Shown piece by piece: positions 33,201 through 42,489 of a stretch of DNA of 64,000 nucleotides. Numbering within the stretch: position 1 is the stretch's first letter; the number at the start of each line of letters is the position of its first letter. The DNA is taken from positions 16,006,100 to 16,070,099 of the forward strand of contig CM067059.1 of NCBI GenBank assembly GCA_033980235.1. Direction: 5' to 3'. Under the pieces are notes generated by a model. The model saw only the letters and a program-made list of their open reading frames with translations, did not search any database and was not told where the DNA came from. The position numbers were made by a program, and so were the translations under genes. This DNA is from Diadema setosum (taxonomy: Eukaryota > Echinodermata > Echinoidea > Diadematoida > Diadematidae).

Positions 33201-33782
33201 GAGAATCAGCCCAATGGTCATAAGACCAACTAGTTATTAGACCATGTGGCAAGTAGACCAAGTGAGAACTAGACCAAATGGGTTTAGCCCGAATGGTGTT
33301 AGCCCAACTGGCGATTAGACGAAGTGGAAATAGACCAAGTTACAGTAAAGTGAATGGAAGGGGACATTGGAGGTTCAAGATAGAAAATATTAAGTAATGT
33401 ATTATGTATGTTTATAATGTATGAATATAATGCCTATGACTATATAATTAGGGGGAAAGAGAAGAAATATCATGTTACAAATGAAATGCTCTTTCTGTCT
33501 ACATACAGATTGCTTTTTTTCTTAATCTATGTAAATATTCACGTATTTATCCATTTACCAGTTAATTCATATTGCCTAAATTGTTATGTTATGTATTCTG
33601 TATGCATTCTGTAACAGGCATTCCCGTACATCTACACCAACCTCAACAGCAGAGGACTGTTTACAAATCCCCCTCCGACCGAGGACTCAGGTCGAGCCTG
33701 TCTTGTGCACACAAGCCTCACTTTTGTTTTGATGGTCGCCTCACTCACACTCGTGGTACTTGGCATCTTAGGCCGACCCTAG
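17337..33782 (+). CDS. PLB1: Phospholipase B1-like protein, complete 14-exon gene
   Basis: Fourteen exons join in frame to about 448 codons: 17337-17421, 18169-18287, 21792-21858, 22470-22528, 23291-23358, 24005-24048, 26299-26407, 26727-26925, 27590-27678, 28498-28573, 29390-29494, 30506-30601, 31576-31641, 33618-33782. Family: SGNH/GDS(L) hydrolases of the PLB1 type, which remove acyl chains from phospholipids at the cell surface. Visible features: N-terminal signal peptide (residues 1-about 28); GDSL block with nucleophile Ser108; GGDGTFE at 135-141; GGND at 217-220; catalytic Asp352 and His355 in APDCFHFS; and a hydrophobic C-terminal stretch (about residues 421-446) that is either a membrane anchor or a GPI signal. 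Vertebrate PLB1 has four repeated domains; this has one, as is common for invertebrate members. Start chosen because it directly precedes the signal peptide. AATAAA at 33841 and 34199 are candidate poly(A) signals. Confidence 0.94.
18169..18287 (+). CDS. PLB1: PLB1 exon 2
   Basis: Encodes [19 protein letters not shown] then [15 protein letters not shown]. Acceptor CAG at 18166-18168, donor GTGAGA. A longer open frame across this exon in another frame is a shadow. Confidence 0.85.
18809..18952 (+). repeat. 72-bp tandem duplication in PLB1 intron 2
   Basis: Two adjacent copies beginning TGGATGGCAGCATAATTTTC, 72 bases apart, differing at two positions. Confidence 0.9.
19980..20228. mobile_element. 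TIR element with inner palindromes, PLB1 intron 2
   Basis: Ends AAATGGGTTAGTC and GACTAACCCATTT are inverted repeats. Inside are two smaller palindromes of AACATT...CCCATGGGAGAACATT type (20038-20100). Confidence 0.6.
20232..20372. mobile_element. Long hairpin element, PLB1 intron 2
   Basis: Arms starting GGGAACATGTACCGAACGTT and ending GGTATGTTCCC pair over about 65 bases with a short TTTTT loop near 20301. It abuts the preceding TIR element. Confidence 0.8.
21159..21724. mobile_element. TTAA-bounded hairpin MITE (family B, copy 1)
   Basis: Starts TTAAAGGGAAGATAAACCCC and ends with the complement GGGGTTTATCTTCCCTTTAA. Arms of about 200 bases are nearly perfect inverted repeats (e.g. GGACAATCGATGCAAAAGTT / AACTTTTGCATCGATTGTCC). 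A relative with the same inner arms but different ends is at 51831-52398. Located in PLB1 intron 2. Confidence 0.92.
21792..21858 (+). CDS. PLB1: PLB1 exon 3
   Basis: Short exon: [20 protein letters not shown] then TS. FPC followed by a Pro/Ser-rich linker leading into [11 protein letters not shown] is the standard order before the GDSL block. It starts only 67 bp after a TTAA hairpin MITE (21159-21724). Confidence 0.82.
22470..22528 (+). CDS. PLB1: PLB1 exon 4 (nucleophile block)
   Basis: Encodes [23 protein letters not shown] carries the catalytic serine (residue 108). Acceptor TTTTCCGTACAG, donor GTGAGT. Confidence 0.93.
23291..23358 (+). CDS. PLB1: PLB1 exon 5
   Basis: Encodes [20 protein letters not shown] then TF, matching the family AxNGAxA...YRGLS(W/F)S stretch after GDSLT. 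Ends phase 2. Confidence 0.9.
24005..24048 (+). CDS. PLB1: PLB1 exon 6
   Basis: 44-bp exon encoding (S)[14 protein letters not shown]. GGDGTxET is a conserved oxyanion-hole block of PLB1 relatives. Phase 2 in, phase 1 out. Confidence 0.88.
24111..24330 (+). repeat. Dispersed GGCCCGGTGGCCCGGGG repeat, PLB1 intron 6
   Basis: GC-rich head GGGCTCGACACTATTAATAG followed by alternating GGCCC blocks, an AT-rich middle and a partly complementary GTGGCCCGAACCGG tail. A shorter relative in the other orientation is at 4207-4265. Element class unknown. Confidence 0.5.
25085..26205. mobile_element. 1.1-kb fold-back element with nested insertion, PLB1 intron 6
   Basis: Left arm 25085-25262 and right arm about 25905-26205 are inverted repeats: GGATCCAAGAGATCTGACCA against its complement, and GCCGCCATTTTGAATTCCAA against its complement. 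The phrase ATTTTGAATTCCAATATGGC also recurs inside at about 25397 and 25556. The right arm is interrupted by a second, smaller element at 25959-26106. It ends less than 100 bp before PLB1 exon 7. Confidence 0.85.
25959..26106. mobile_element. GGGGCCC hairpin MITE, nested
   Basis: TIR of about 35 bases: GGGGCCCGTTTCATAAAACT at the left and its exact complement at the right. It splits the right arm of the 25085-26205 element, so it inserted later. A related copy is at 38931-39120. Confidence 0.9.
26299..26407 (+). CDS. PLB1: PLB1 exon 7
   Basis: Encodes (N)[19 protein letters not shown] then [16 protein letters not shown]. The donor GCTAA|GTAAGT is repeated almost exactly about 55 bases downstream (26462), a local duplication discussed in the findings. 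Confidence 0.9.
26385..26477 (+). repeat. PLB1: Duplicated splice-donor segment of PLB1 exon 7
   Basis: The exon end and donor (ACAAGGCTAAGTAAGTAAAA at about 26398) recur about 55 bases downstream as AACAAGGCTAAGTAAGTAAAA, together with flanking TTGGCTA and CTTGAGAG phrases on both sides. Confidence 0.8.
26727..26925 (+). CDS. PLB1: PLB1 exon 8 (GGND block)
   Basis: Encodes [32 protein letters not shown] and [23 protein letters not shown] is the SGNH block III with the Asn that helps stabilise the transition state. Confidence 0.94.
27590..27678 (+). CDS. PLB1: PLB1 exon 9
   Basis: Encodes [20 protein letters not shown] then RAPICNFFH. Continues the xPRxxVNxVxxLxV strand typical of this position. 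Ends phase 2. Confidence 0.9.
28498..28573 (+). CDS. PLB1: PLB1 exon 10
   Basis: Encodes (W)[20 protein letters not shown] then NIEYQ. Preceded by a C-run and a (CT)n tract that extends the pyrimidine tract before the acceptor TTATCAG. Confidence 0.88.
29390..29494 (+). CDS. PLB1: PLB1 exon 11
   Basis: Encodes [20 protein letters not shown] then [15 protein letters not shown], matching the family DDFTVVxQPFxxxTxxP stretch. Confidence 0.92.
30201..30268. repeat. (TA)n-(TG)n compound microsatellite, PLB1 intron 11
   Basis: TA tract passing into a TG tract. It generates open frames on both strands that are not genes. Confidence 0.9.
30506..30601 (+). CDS. PLB1: PLB1 exon 12 (catalytic Asp/His block)
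   Basis: Encodes [20 protein letters not shown] then [20 protein letters not shown] supplies the catalytic Asp352 and His355. A long CA/TA microsatellite begins 25 bases after the donor. Confidence 0.95.
30626..30736. repeat. (CA)n/(TA)n/(CA)n microsatellite, PLB1 intron 12
   Basis: CA tract, imperfect TATATG tract, then CA tract, starting 25 bases after exon 12. Confidence 0.9.
31576..31641 (+). CDS. PLB1: PLB1 exon 13
   Basis: Encodes [20 protein letters not shown] then TE; the family has xEPVGxKxxxW..CP here. Donor GTGCGT is weaker than the others. Confidence 0.88.
31720..33345. mobile_element. TU-like fold-back element, copy 1 (PLB1 intron 13)
   Basis: Left arm 31720-32035 is an array of degenerate 12-18-bp units of the type CTTGGTCTAATNNCCA. 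Right arm 32915-33345 is the inverted array (ATTAGACCAAGTGG). The central body (32036-32914) has no open frame of note and contains a C-run at 32383 and a (TA)n tract at 32714. The body matches, in reverse complement, the body of the element at 34948-36600 (e.g. ATTTTGCTCACTCCGAACGA here, TCGTTCGGAGTGAGCAAATA there). Architecture (arms of short tandem repeats around a non-repeated core) is that of the sea urchin TU / Drosophila FB fold-back elements. Confidence 0.85.
33618..33782 (+). CDS. PLB1: PLB1 exon 14 (terminal, C-terminal anchor)
   Basis: Encodes [20 protein letters not shown], a short Pro/Thr linker, then the hydrophobic [19 protein letters not shown] and stop TAG. The final residues after the hydrophobic stretch are only GRP, so a GPI-attachment signal is as likely as a transmembrane helix. 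The exon lies between two inverted fold-back elements. Confidence 0.9.
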   Translation, partial: AFPYIYTNLNSRGLFTNPPPTEDSGRACLVHTSLTFVLMVASLTLVVLGILGRP

Positions 33783-34947
33783 TTCAGTGAATATGTGAAT
33801 ATCAGCGGGAAGAAGGAGCATATCTTGTCGCAGGCCCTATAATAAATGTTTAACATTACTATTCATTTTTTGCTATTATGTACAGTCCAGATTATTCCAT
33901 AGCATGATGACTTAAATCATTGTAAGCCTTGTATAACATTAAGAAAGGACCGTCATGGTGTATCGCTCAAAATGCAAAACGAAAACAAAAACAACTATTC
34001 AAGTCCCCGTTACTGAATTTAAATCCCGTTTCTTTGTCAAGCCAACGCAATATGTTCCTTATTGATATAATTCAGAATTAAGATGTCATTTTTAACATGC
34101 ATTCTGTAATGATACAAAAAGAATTATGATATTATATAGTAGTATTGCATGGGCATGTAAGTGAAATATTCAATGTTCTGTCTACGTTTTTCTCCAGAAT
34201 AAAATGTTCGTAAAGGAAAAACAATAATGCGTTTGTTATATGTCATTGCCATCTGTGAAGTTCTTCGTCAGGGACCTATATTATCAACAATAATGATTGT
34301 ATAATAAATATATCTATATGTTGATGTAACGTGACAAAGTTGCACGTTAGCTCCATGTTGTTCAAATTGTTTGGATTGCCAGTATGCATAGTTTTATTCA
34401 CGAAAGCAAAAACAAACAAACAAACAAACAAAAAAAGACCCCAACAGAGAGCGGGAATGATAGCTGGCTATATCACGGGGGTCGTGAACAGATCAAACTC
34501 CTCATTCGAGGTTAATTTGAAACAAAGACACCACACTTGACTGTAGTAGATCTTTCCACATGGCAGTACACCGTATAGCTAGGAATGAGAGATTTTCCCA
34601 TAGACCAAGCTACTCTGATCATCCATTAAGACACAGTCTTTCAGTCCATACACTGCAAAAAGTCTGGTGTTGAATAATTATGAAACACCGAGCTGGTGTT
34701 AAATTCCCGGTGCTCATTTTTATTTTTAATTAACACCTCCAGGTGTCACTTCAAAACATCAAACTTTTTCTTTTTAATGGGTAATTATTACGGTTCTTCT
34801 TGTTGATTTTGAACTTCAACAAGGCGAACGAGAACTTTCGATAACGTACTTATTTTTGAAAATAAAAAAGTTGTGATTACACTTACATAGCGAAGGGCAT
34901 TGATTATGAAACGAAACTTCACCTAAAGATAAAGCGGTTTACTGTCA

Positions 34948-36600
34948 CTTGGTCTATTTCCATTAGGTCTTATCATCAGTTGGGCTTACACCACACGAGC
35001 TAAACCCACTTGGGCTAATTCTCACTTGGTCTAATTCCCATTTCGTCTAATTGCCAGTTGGTCTCATGCATTTTTCCACTTGGTCTAATACTAAATATTG
35101 TTCGTCAAATGTTCAATTGGTCTAACACCAAATGGTCCATTGCCAGTTCGTCTAATTCCCCGCTTGGTCTAAGAACCACTTGGGCTAATTAAAACTTCGT
35201 CTATTTGCGTCTGGTCTAATAGCCTCTTGTTCTACTAACCATTTGGTCTAATTGTCAGTTCGTCTAATCATCATTTGGTCTAATTCCCACCTGGGCTGAT
35301 GACCAGTTGGCTAATGCCAGTTGGGCTACCATTACATGGATGTCGTTTTAAGGTCTCTCTAAGAAAAAAATAAGGCCGGTTGATAATAATAATAATGATA
35401 ATAATGATGATAAATCTTTAATAGAATTAAACATTATGAATACTGATATCATGCACGTCTGCAAGTAAGCGGAGCGAGCTTAATTATTTTTCCATGTTCA
35501 TACCCCATAATTGTCATTCATTAAAATTAAAGAAATTCATAACAATAACAATGGAGATCTTTAGAAGACGTGCTTCAAACACAATTACATGTAGCTTAAA
35601 AAATGAATCTCAACTTCCTCATCTGCTCCGGTTAATCAATAACAGAATCAAACAGGCTTAGTCCCTTGTATTCTTCCCAAAAACATCGTTTATCACTACT
35701 TTCTGTATCCATATCACACCGTATTGTTAACTCATCTGTTGTACTACAATGGACTATTCCTTTCCTTAATAATTATTGACCATGATTACTTTTTTACCTG
35801 CTGGAAATCGCAGACGGGGGGGGGGGGGGGGGGGGATTTATGCTTGCGATGTTCGTTCGGAGTGAGCAAATATTTGCATTTTCCAAAATTGATATCATGT
35901 ATAAATTTGTTTAATCCTGTATATTTTGATGGTGAATAATGCATTGCTATCAGTTGAAGTTGAATGTTCCTTGAGGCATACACTGTTGTGAAGGGTTATA
36001 CGCATACAACCGGACGTCGGAGTTTGTAGACCCTATACGTGAACGAGTGCAGCGAGCGGGCGTATTTCTTTTCTCACTTTTCTACATCCAATTCGGACAA
36101 ACAATGTTAAGTCCAATATATTTGGCATTTCCTGTTTGCTGTTAAAGAAAAAATGGAGAAGGGCTACAGAATGAAGATCTGATAAAGTAGAGGATTTTGA
36201 TTCAGGATTAAACGATAAGTTTACTTAGTATGTGCCAGTGAAGCTGATGTCTGTATATATATGTTGTTTCTTAATTATAGATCAAGTGGCATTAGACCAA
36301 GTGAGAGTTAGACGAAATGGAATTAGACCAAGTGACGAGTAGCCCAAGGGCCATTAGACCAAGTTGTTATTAGACCAAATGACAATTAGACAAAATGGAA
36401 ATTGGACCAAGGCATGTATTGACCAAGTGGTAATCGCCGAAATGGGTGGATAGCCCAAGTGACTATTAGACCAAGTACTGTACATAAAGTGAATAGTAGA
36501 CCATGCAGACACTTTAACGAAGTGAGTAATTAGACGAAGTGGCAATTAGCCGAAGTGGAAATTAGACCAAATGGTGTTTGACCAGTTGAGAATTAGACGA
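34948..36600. mobile_element. TU-like fold-back element, copy 2 (opposite orientation)
   Basis: Left arm 34948-35335 (units like CACTTGGTCTAATTCCCA), body 35336-36275, right arm 36276-36600 (units like AATTAGACCAAGTGA). The body is the reverse complement of that of copy 1 from end to end, including the long G-run at 35816-35835 matching the C-run of copy 1, and CAAGTAAGCGGAGCGAGCTT matching its complement there. Confidence 0.85.
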
Positions 36601-36643
36601 CTGGTAGGGCCTATGACCGAACTGGAATACACTGTACAGAGTG

Positions 36644-37029
36644 TTAAAGGGACTGCACAGTACTGGTTGAGGTGGGGATTCATGTTTTGAACATTCGTAA
36701 GAGAGATAATGAAAAGCCTCGTATGAAATATGAAATAGCATGCAATTTTAAGAACGATTCCACGTTTATTTGATGAAAATTGGTTTTCAAACGGCTGAGA
36801 TATCCAAAAAAGTACGAATAATAAAAGGCGACATGCCACAACTTTATTAGGATCTCTTTGTTTCACCTTGTTTTTGGATATCTCAGCCATTTCAAAACCG
36901 ATTTTCATCGAATAAACTTTTGATACCCCTTAGAACTGCATGTTCTTTGACATCTCATAGAGTGGTTTCTGAATATCTCGCAAAACGTTAAAAGCTAAAT
37001 CCTCACCTCGACCAGAACTGTCTCTTTAA
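36644..37029. mobile_element. TTAA-bounded hairpin MITE (family A, copy 2)
   Basis: Starts TTAAAGGGACTGCACAGTAC and ends CAGAACTGTCTCTTTAA. Arms share GGCTGAGATATCCAAAAAA / TTTTTGGATATCTCAGCCAT. It directly follows the TU-like element. Confidence 0.88.
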
Positions 37030-37803
37030 TGTTATCACTGCCTCCATAATCTTATGCACGCCTTCTGCATAAAGGTTACTCCGGCCTCTCATGTTCGGGA
37101 CTCTTCCTTTCACAATCATCCCTCCTCATTCGTCTCTGTCCGTTGGCTACAGTCATGTCTTCCGTGTCGCTGACCAGACATCCGCTTTCAGCTAATCAAC
37201 ACATTCATACCTCCTCTTGCAATAATGTGACTCTTCCCGTCAGCTCACTTGGACAAGAAGCAGTATGACAGTCGGATACAAAATTAATGATGCAGAGGGC
37301 AGAGTGGATCGGTGTTATGAGAATTGGATGCGCGACTTTAGTTTTGGAACTGTTTAAACCCACGAGCGGAGATAGTGAGTGCATGGGTTTTAGACTGTTC
37401 CAAAGTTAAACGTCTTACGAGAGCATCAAACATATTCTCACTGATCCACGAAACAGGCCTCATTCGTGTTATAAAATGGGCCCGTAAATTCATGAAATAC
37501 AACTATTTTCCCCATCATGCGTCCAGTACACCTACAACACTAGATCTATACAAGACTTGAGCCCGATCCGGTTCGGATTTTACCGGTCGCATGGCTCAGT
37601 GTGGATCAGTAAAAATCAATGCATGACAACTGACCAATCAGATTGCAGTGATTCTAAAGCCCATTTACACAAGATAAAATAGTTCATCCATGGTGTTAAA
37701 TCTATCACCGATCCTTTTGCAGTGTAGCAGTACAGTTATAGTAAAGTAATGGGTCCTAACAGCAATATGTCGATATCATGATGATTGATGATAACAATGA
37801 TGA

Positions 37804-38165
37804 TTCTTAATTCCGAAGGTTCGTTAATCCGAAAACGAACTAGGGTTCGCTATTTCGAACTCTCGTTTATCCGAAAATTAAATAGGGTTCGTTATTCCGA
37901 AGGCTCGTAAATCCGAAAATGAAGGGTTCGTTGTTCCGAAGGTTCGTTGATCCGAAATGAAATAGGGTCCGTAACGAACCTTCGGAATAACCAGCTTTGT
38001 GTCATTTTCGGATTAACGAACCTTCGGAATAACGAACCTTCGGAATAACGAACCTTATTTCATTTTCGGATTAATGAACCTTCGGAATGACACACCTTAT
38101 CACATTTTCGGATTAACGAATTAACATTCGGAATAACGAATCTACGGAATAACGAACTGAAACCG
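37804..38165. mobile_element. TTCGTTATTCCGAA-type fold-back element (copy 2)
   Basis: Left half has units GAAGGTTCGTTAATCCGAAA in one direction; after about 37970 the units flip to TTTTCGGATTAACGAACCTT. There is almost no unique core, unlike the copy at 10835-11400. Confidence 0.85.
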
Positions 38166-38930
38166 GCCATTATACTAACAGATCAAGCGATCCTAGACAA
38201 AAGTAACTGGTCAAAAGTAGGCCTATATCGAAAAAAAAAATAATGGGACGTGTGAAAAGGGCAAGGAAATATATACAGAGAAACATAAATATGCAGAAAA
38301 TAGGTAACATCTAAGTTGAATCCTATCCCGTAGTGTAAGTGAATTAGGATAATAGGGAGGAGAAACTACGTGACAGTGTATCAGCTGTCACTCAAGTTCT
38401 TCGAAAAGGTAATAAAATAAGCCAACAGTTCAATCTGTGGAATAACTGGAATCATAAAATCATAAGATGATGGTGAAAATTATATGGTTGTGTGTCAGCG
38501 ACAACAATACATAACGGTCAGTTTCAAGGTACGTTCGTACAGTTGGTCTTCAGTAGTTGATGATGATGTGATTAGTTCCCCCCCCCCCCCTTGCGTCGTA
38601 GCACTCTAGTATTTTTTTACTTTTAATAGTTAGCATGGAAGACTGATAATGAGCCAGTTCGGGGTTCCAGTTTGCGCATGAGCAGAAAAAGGTCATTTTG
38701 TACTGAGAGACAGGTTGGTTTTTGAATTCACTGAGATAAGTATCTATGATGTTATATTATTCATGTAATCCTTAATAGATGGTGCCCGCCAGTACATCCA
38801 CCTGACAGCAAGCCTGGTATTTGGCAAGGTTAAAAGAAACATGTTTGTCAACGTATTTAATACAAAACAACGAAATGGATGCTTCCCCGAGTGTTGACTG
38901 ACGAGCCATTCTGGTCACCTGGGCCCTGTC

Positions 38931-39120
38931 TTATAAAACTTGTGATAGAAATTAATCAACCACAAATCTCTTGAAAGCTGCAATCAATCGCAACCTGTGA
39001 TTGATTGATTGCAGTTCTCCTTCCTGAATTTCAGTCATAACTTTTTCATAAGATGGATTTGCATTCAATCGTAAAGTTGTGATTGATTTGAATCAATCAC
39101 AAGTCTTAAGACGGGGCCCT
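38931..39120. mobile_element. GGGCCC hairpin MITE (copy 2)
   Basis: Ends GGGCCCTGTCTTATAAAACT and AAGTCTTAAGACGGGGCCC are inverted repeats, and the interior has further ATTGATTG/CAATCAAT pairing. Diverged relative of 25959-26106. Confidence 0.8.
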
Positions 39121-39574
39121 GGTCTATGAAAGTCCACTCTTTGTTTGAATACGAATTCCATGATTTGCTATGTTGGGCAAGCCGATGTATTATGTTTCTT
39201 TGAATCGCATGAAGTGCCTAACCAACTGGAAAGAAAGAAAGAAAGGTCATCTGAACACATTAGCACATGAGCTATCTCCGAACTGGCTTATTTTACCTTG
39301 TACGCTGTAAAAATCTCGTTTTTGCACCATAGATCTACAACTTTTCTCGTTTCAAAACACCCTTTATTCATACCTTACCAGGTACGCATTATGTACTTCT
39401 ATACACCCGTAATGTGCTTTCGGAAGTTTCAGGGAAAGAGCATTGAAAGAGGCTAAAGGCTTTGCACGTATGATTCATTGTAATATGGCTGAGCACAGGT
39501 GACGGGCTTCGAAGAGCACATCCTGTCGAGAGAAGTTAAGACCTAACATCCTAGTACCAGGATCTAAATTAAGG

Positions 39575-39620
39575 ATGGAACTGAAGGACGAATGCATTGA
39601 GCTTCTGAGAGGCAAAGCAG
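39575..39620 (+). CDS. SYNJ2BP: SYNJ2BP exon 1 (short)
   Basis: ATG then [14 protein letters not shown] plus one base, ending at donor [18 protein letters not shown] matches the family INLxRGxxGLGF. Phase 1 agrees with exon 2. Lack of length makes this the weakest exon of the gene. Confidence 0.75.
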
Positions 39621-42454
39621 GTAATATTTTGATAGACAGAGAGAAGGTAAAACCTTGAGATTTAATCAGCTCTGACTGTCCGATACTGCGTGAACCACAT
39701 ACACATTCCCATTGACAATACTCGTATGGGATGGGGGCGACGCCGTGTGTGTAGTCCTACGTATAGCATCTTGTGTGCAGTATATCATTCTGCTTTGTCA
39801 CCAATTTAGGCCGTTTGCACTCTACAAAAAGTTGGGAAATGTGAAGAAGTTTGAATGCGTAAACTGAAGTCTAAATATTTTGCGGCATACTTAAAATTTT
39901 TTTGAATGAGTGACCATGCCATGCCATATGTCAATTTTCAGAGTGGCTAGACTAGTGGATACATGGATGTAAATTTATCCATCACTCTGAGTCTCTGTGC
40001 TGTGTGCCGGCCTGGGCCTGGCTGGGCCCTGGCTGGATTTTTTTTTCTTTGTTTGTTTGTTTGTTTGTTTTTTTTTTTAATTTAGATTCTACTCAGATTT
40101 GAGTTTGACCTAACTGCAACCTGCCCGAATCATGCTTCATGCATTGTAGGATTTTGGATCTGGTAGTAAAACTTTTACTGCGACTAGAGACCTAAATTTC
40201 AACTTAAATACAAAAAAAAAAAAAAAAAAACCATCAACTTGAATACATACCGATGTACGTACACTTGTAGGTGTCCTAACGTTAGTCTAGTCCAATTTGA
40301 TAGATGTCTATTGACAACAGGATACGGGGAACCTTTGGTTCCGCTAGTAGTCCATTTTTGTCCAAATCAACGACTGTAAATGATTGCAAGAATGGCAACT
40401 GCTCTGTAATGTAACTTAGTTTAGGATTCAGTAGGATGGATTTGAAACCTCTGCACTTGCACTAGTTGGTACGTAGCAGTGTAGGCGCCTTCTGACCAGG
40501 CACTCGAACCCTTTCGCTTGCTTGCCACTACACAGCACGCAGTGAAAGGGCATTGTTCAAAGGCTAAAAACATCGTGACTCATACTCAGTTCTGAGTGAT
40601 ACACGCCAATAAAATCAAAACAATGACAACAACTCATACATATTCATATCGCCAATGCGCATAGTGCAGTGCAAAGGTTGCATTCAAAAGTCAAAGAATG
40701 AACCCAGGAGGTATGGAGATGAACTCATAGAAAAACATTTTTTCAAGACCACATGGGATCAGTGTGGAAATGAACAAGTAAATGTACGGTATGAATTAGG
40801 TAAGGCAAGTATGTACATGTGACCCGCTACAACAAAAGGATCCGAAAGTCTTGGGAGGACAATTTTCTGAAAATGGCATGACATTATTCCCTTACTCTTT
40901 TACTTTAATTTCATATATAGCACAACTCATAAAAGTGCTCGGTTGCAGAGATATCAATGATTTTATTAGCGTATGTCAAGTGGTTGAGGAAATCAGAGTT
41001 TCGAGAAAAACGGCTTCAAAGTTTTCCTTCTGACGCTATCATGGTCAAGGGGAGGTGAGACAGTTTTCACCACTTGACAATAGAAGGCATGCTCCTAGCG
41101 ACCTCCGCGATGTTCATTCAAGCTTAGCGCCAGCGATCTACGCACGACCAATCAGTAATCAGGATGCTCACACTGACCAATAAGATCACTCCCTCGTTGC
41201 TAGGGGCAGAGTCTAGCTGCGGTGCTAAATCCAAATCTTCGGACACGTTTCTGTTACGTTGAAAGTTAGAAAATCATGGCCCAGAAAAATGCTGATTTCT
41301 TGCTTTTCCTTTGGTCATTTAGCTTCGAATTATGCCAAAAACAGAAATCCAATTGTTTTGACCAATTTTGATGATGTGACTTCAACTCGATTTTCACAGC
41401 TCAGCTGTCAGTGCCTTTAGGATCCTTTTGTTGTAGCGGGTCACATATTATAAAAGTAAGCCTTTTGCTGGTGAAATACGTAACTTACAGAGGTGCGAAA
41501 ATGTGTGTTTCTTTTGCACCGTACAGACATGGCTCTCTTTTGACTTGGTGCGCTCCCACAGTATAACTGTGTGAAGTAGTGCCCCGGGGTTAAGAAGTTT
41601 GACCTTGTCATTTATTGGTTAATGAAGATAATGTCTGAAATAGAATCAAAGTTTGGTTAGCATACAGTAGTACTTGATAGAGTCTGTTACTTAAATCAGG
41701 GAGGTCTCTTCCCACCTCCCTGCTTTAATGATGAAATACAGTATTCATCGCATAATCGGGCATCTAATAATCGGGAACCTTGCTTAAATGACATACGCTT
41801 CCCAGAAACATTTCCAATGCACGTTATTTTCACTGGATAATCGGGTGGGGACCTCTGATAAACCGGACAATTTTTCTTTAAGCGATCTTTGATTTTGTTG
41901 ATATTTTACACAAAAAATCTACCAAAATACCACAACAATATTTCAAAGATTCCCTATCAGTTGTTGTTTACATCGAACTTACAAAGCAAGCTTTGGACTG
42001 GTGTGTGTTGACCTCCGTCCATCCAGTACACGTACAATTCAGCTCGCTGCCCGCCTTCGCTTTTCTGTACATGTGTATATATGGCGAGCTAGATCGCTAC
42101 ATATTGACAACACATGTACAGTGCAGTGATCGCGGCAAGTAAACAATCAAGCCGTGATGATTGAATGATTGAAGGACTTTTCATTGACGTTCCCACATCA
42201 GTTCTGGGTAATAATTTCCCATGGTTGTGGATATGTATTTATACAGAACGCCCTACTTGTCCAAGAATTCTACGAATGTTTAAGAAAGTGCTAGCTTTTA
42301 ATCCACATTTTTTGTGTTCGAAGAGAGGTGACAGAAGAAGAAGAACTCGGTTGCGATGACTCTACATCGTTGCGAGAATGCAGGGAGAGCTAGAGGGTCG
42401 TGCCGAGGGGTAGCGTGGTTGTGTATTCATGTACATGTACAGTACGTCAGTATG

Positions 42455-42489
<35 letters not shown>

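Larger units (their letters stand above)
33783..39574. other. Intergenic region between PLB1 and SYNJ2BP
   Basis: No coding exon supported. In order: PLB1 3' flank with AATAAA at 33841 and 34199; a fragment with a CACTGCAAAAAGTCTGGTGT end at 34652-34770; the second TU-like element (34948-36600); a TTAA hairpin MITE (36644-37029); an imperfect hairpin about 37334-37410; a TTCGTTATTCCGAA fold-back (37804-38165); a GGGCCC hairpin MITE (38931-39120); and the SYNJ2BP 5' flank. Confidence 0.65.

Noticed and set aside
31720..33345. Regular repeats with spacers resembling a CRISPR array
   Set aside because: Repeat units are only about 8-10 conserved bases, spacing is irregular, arms are inverted relative to each other, and the surrounding genes are eukaryotic with introns. 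It is a fold-back element.
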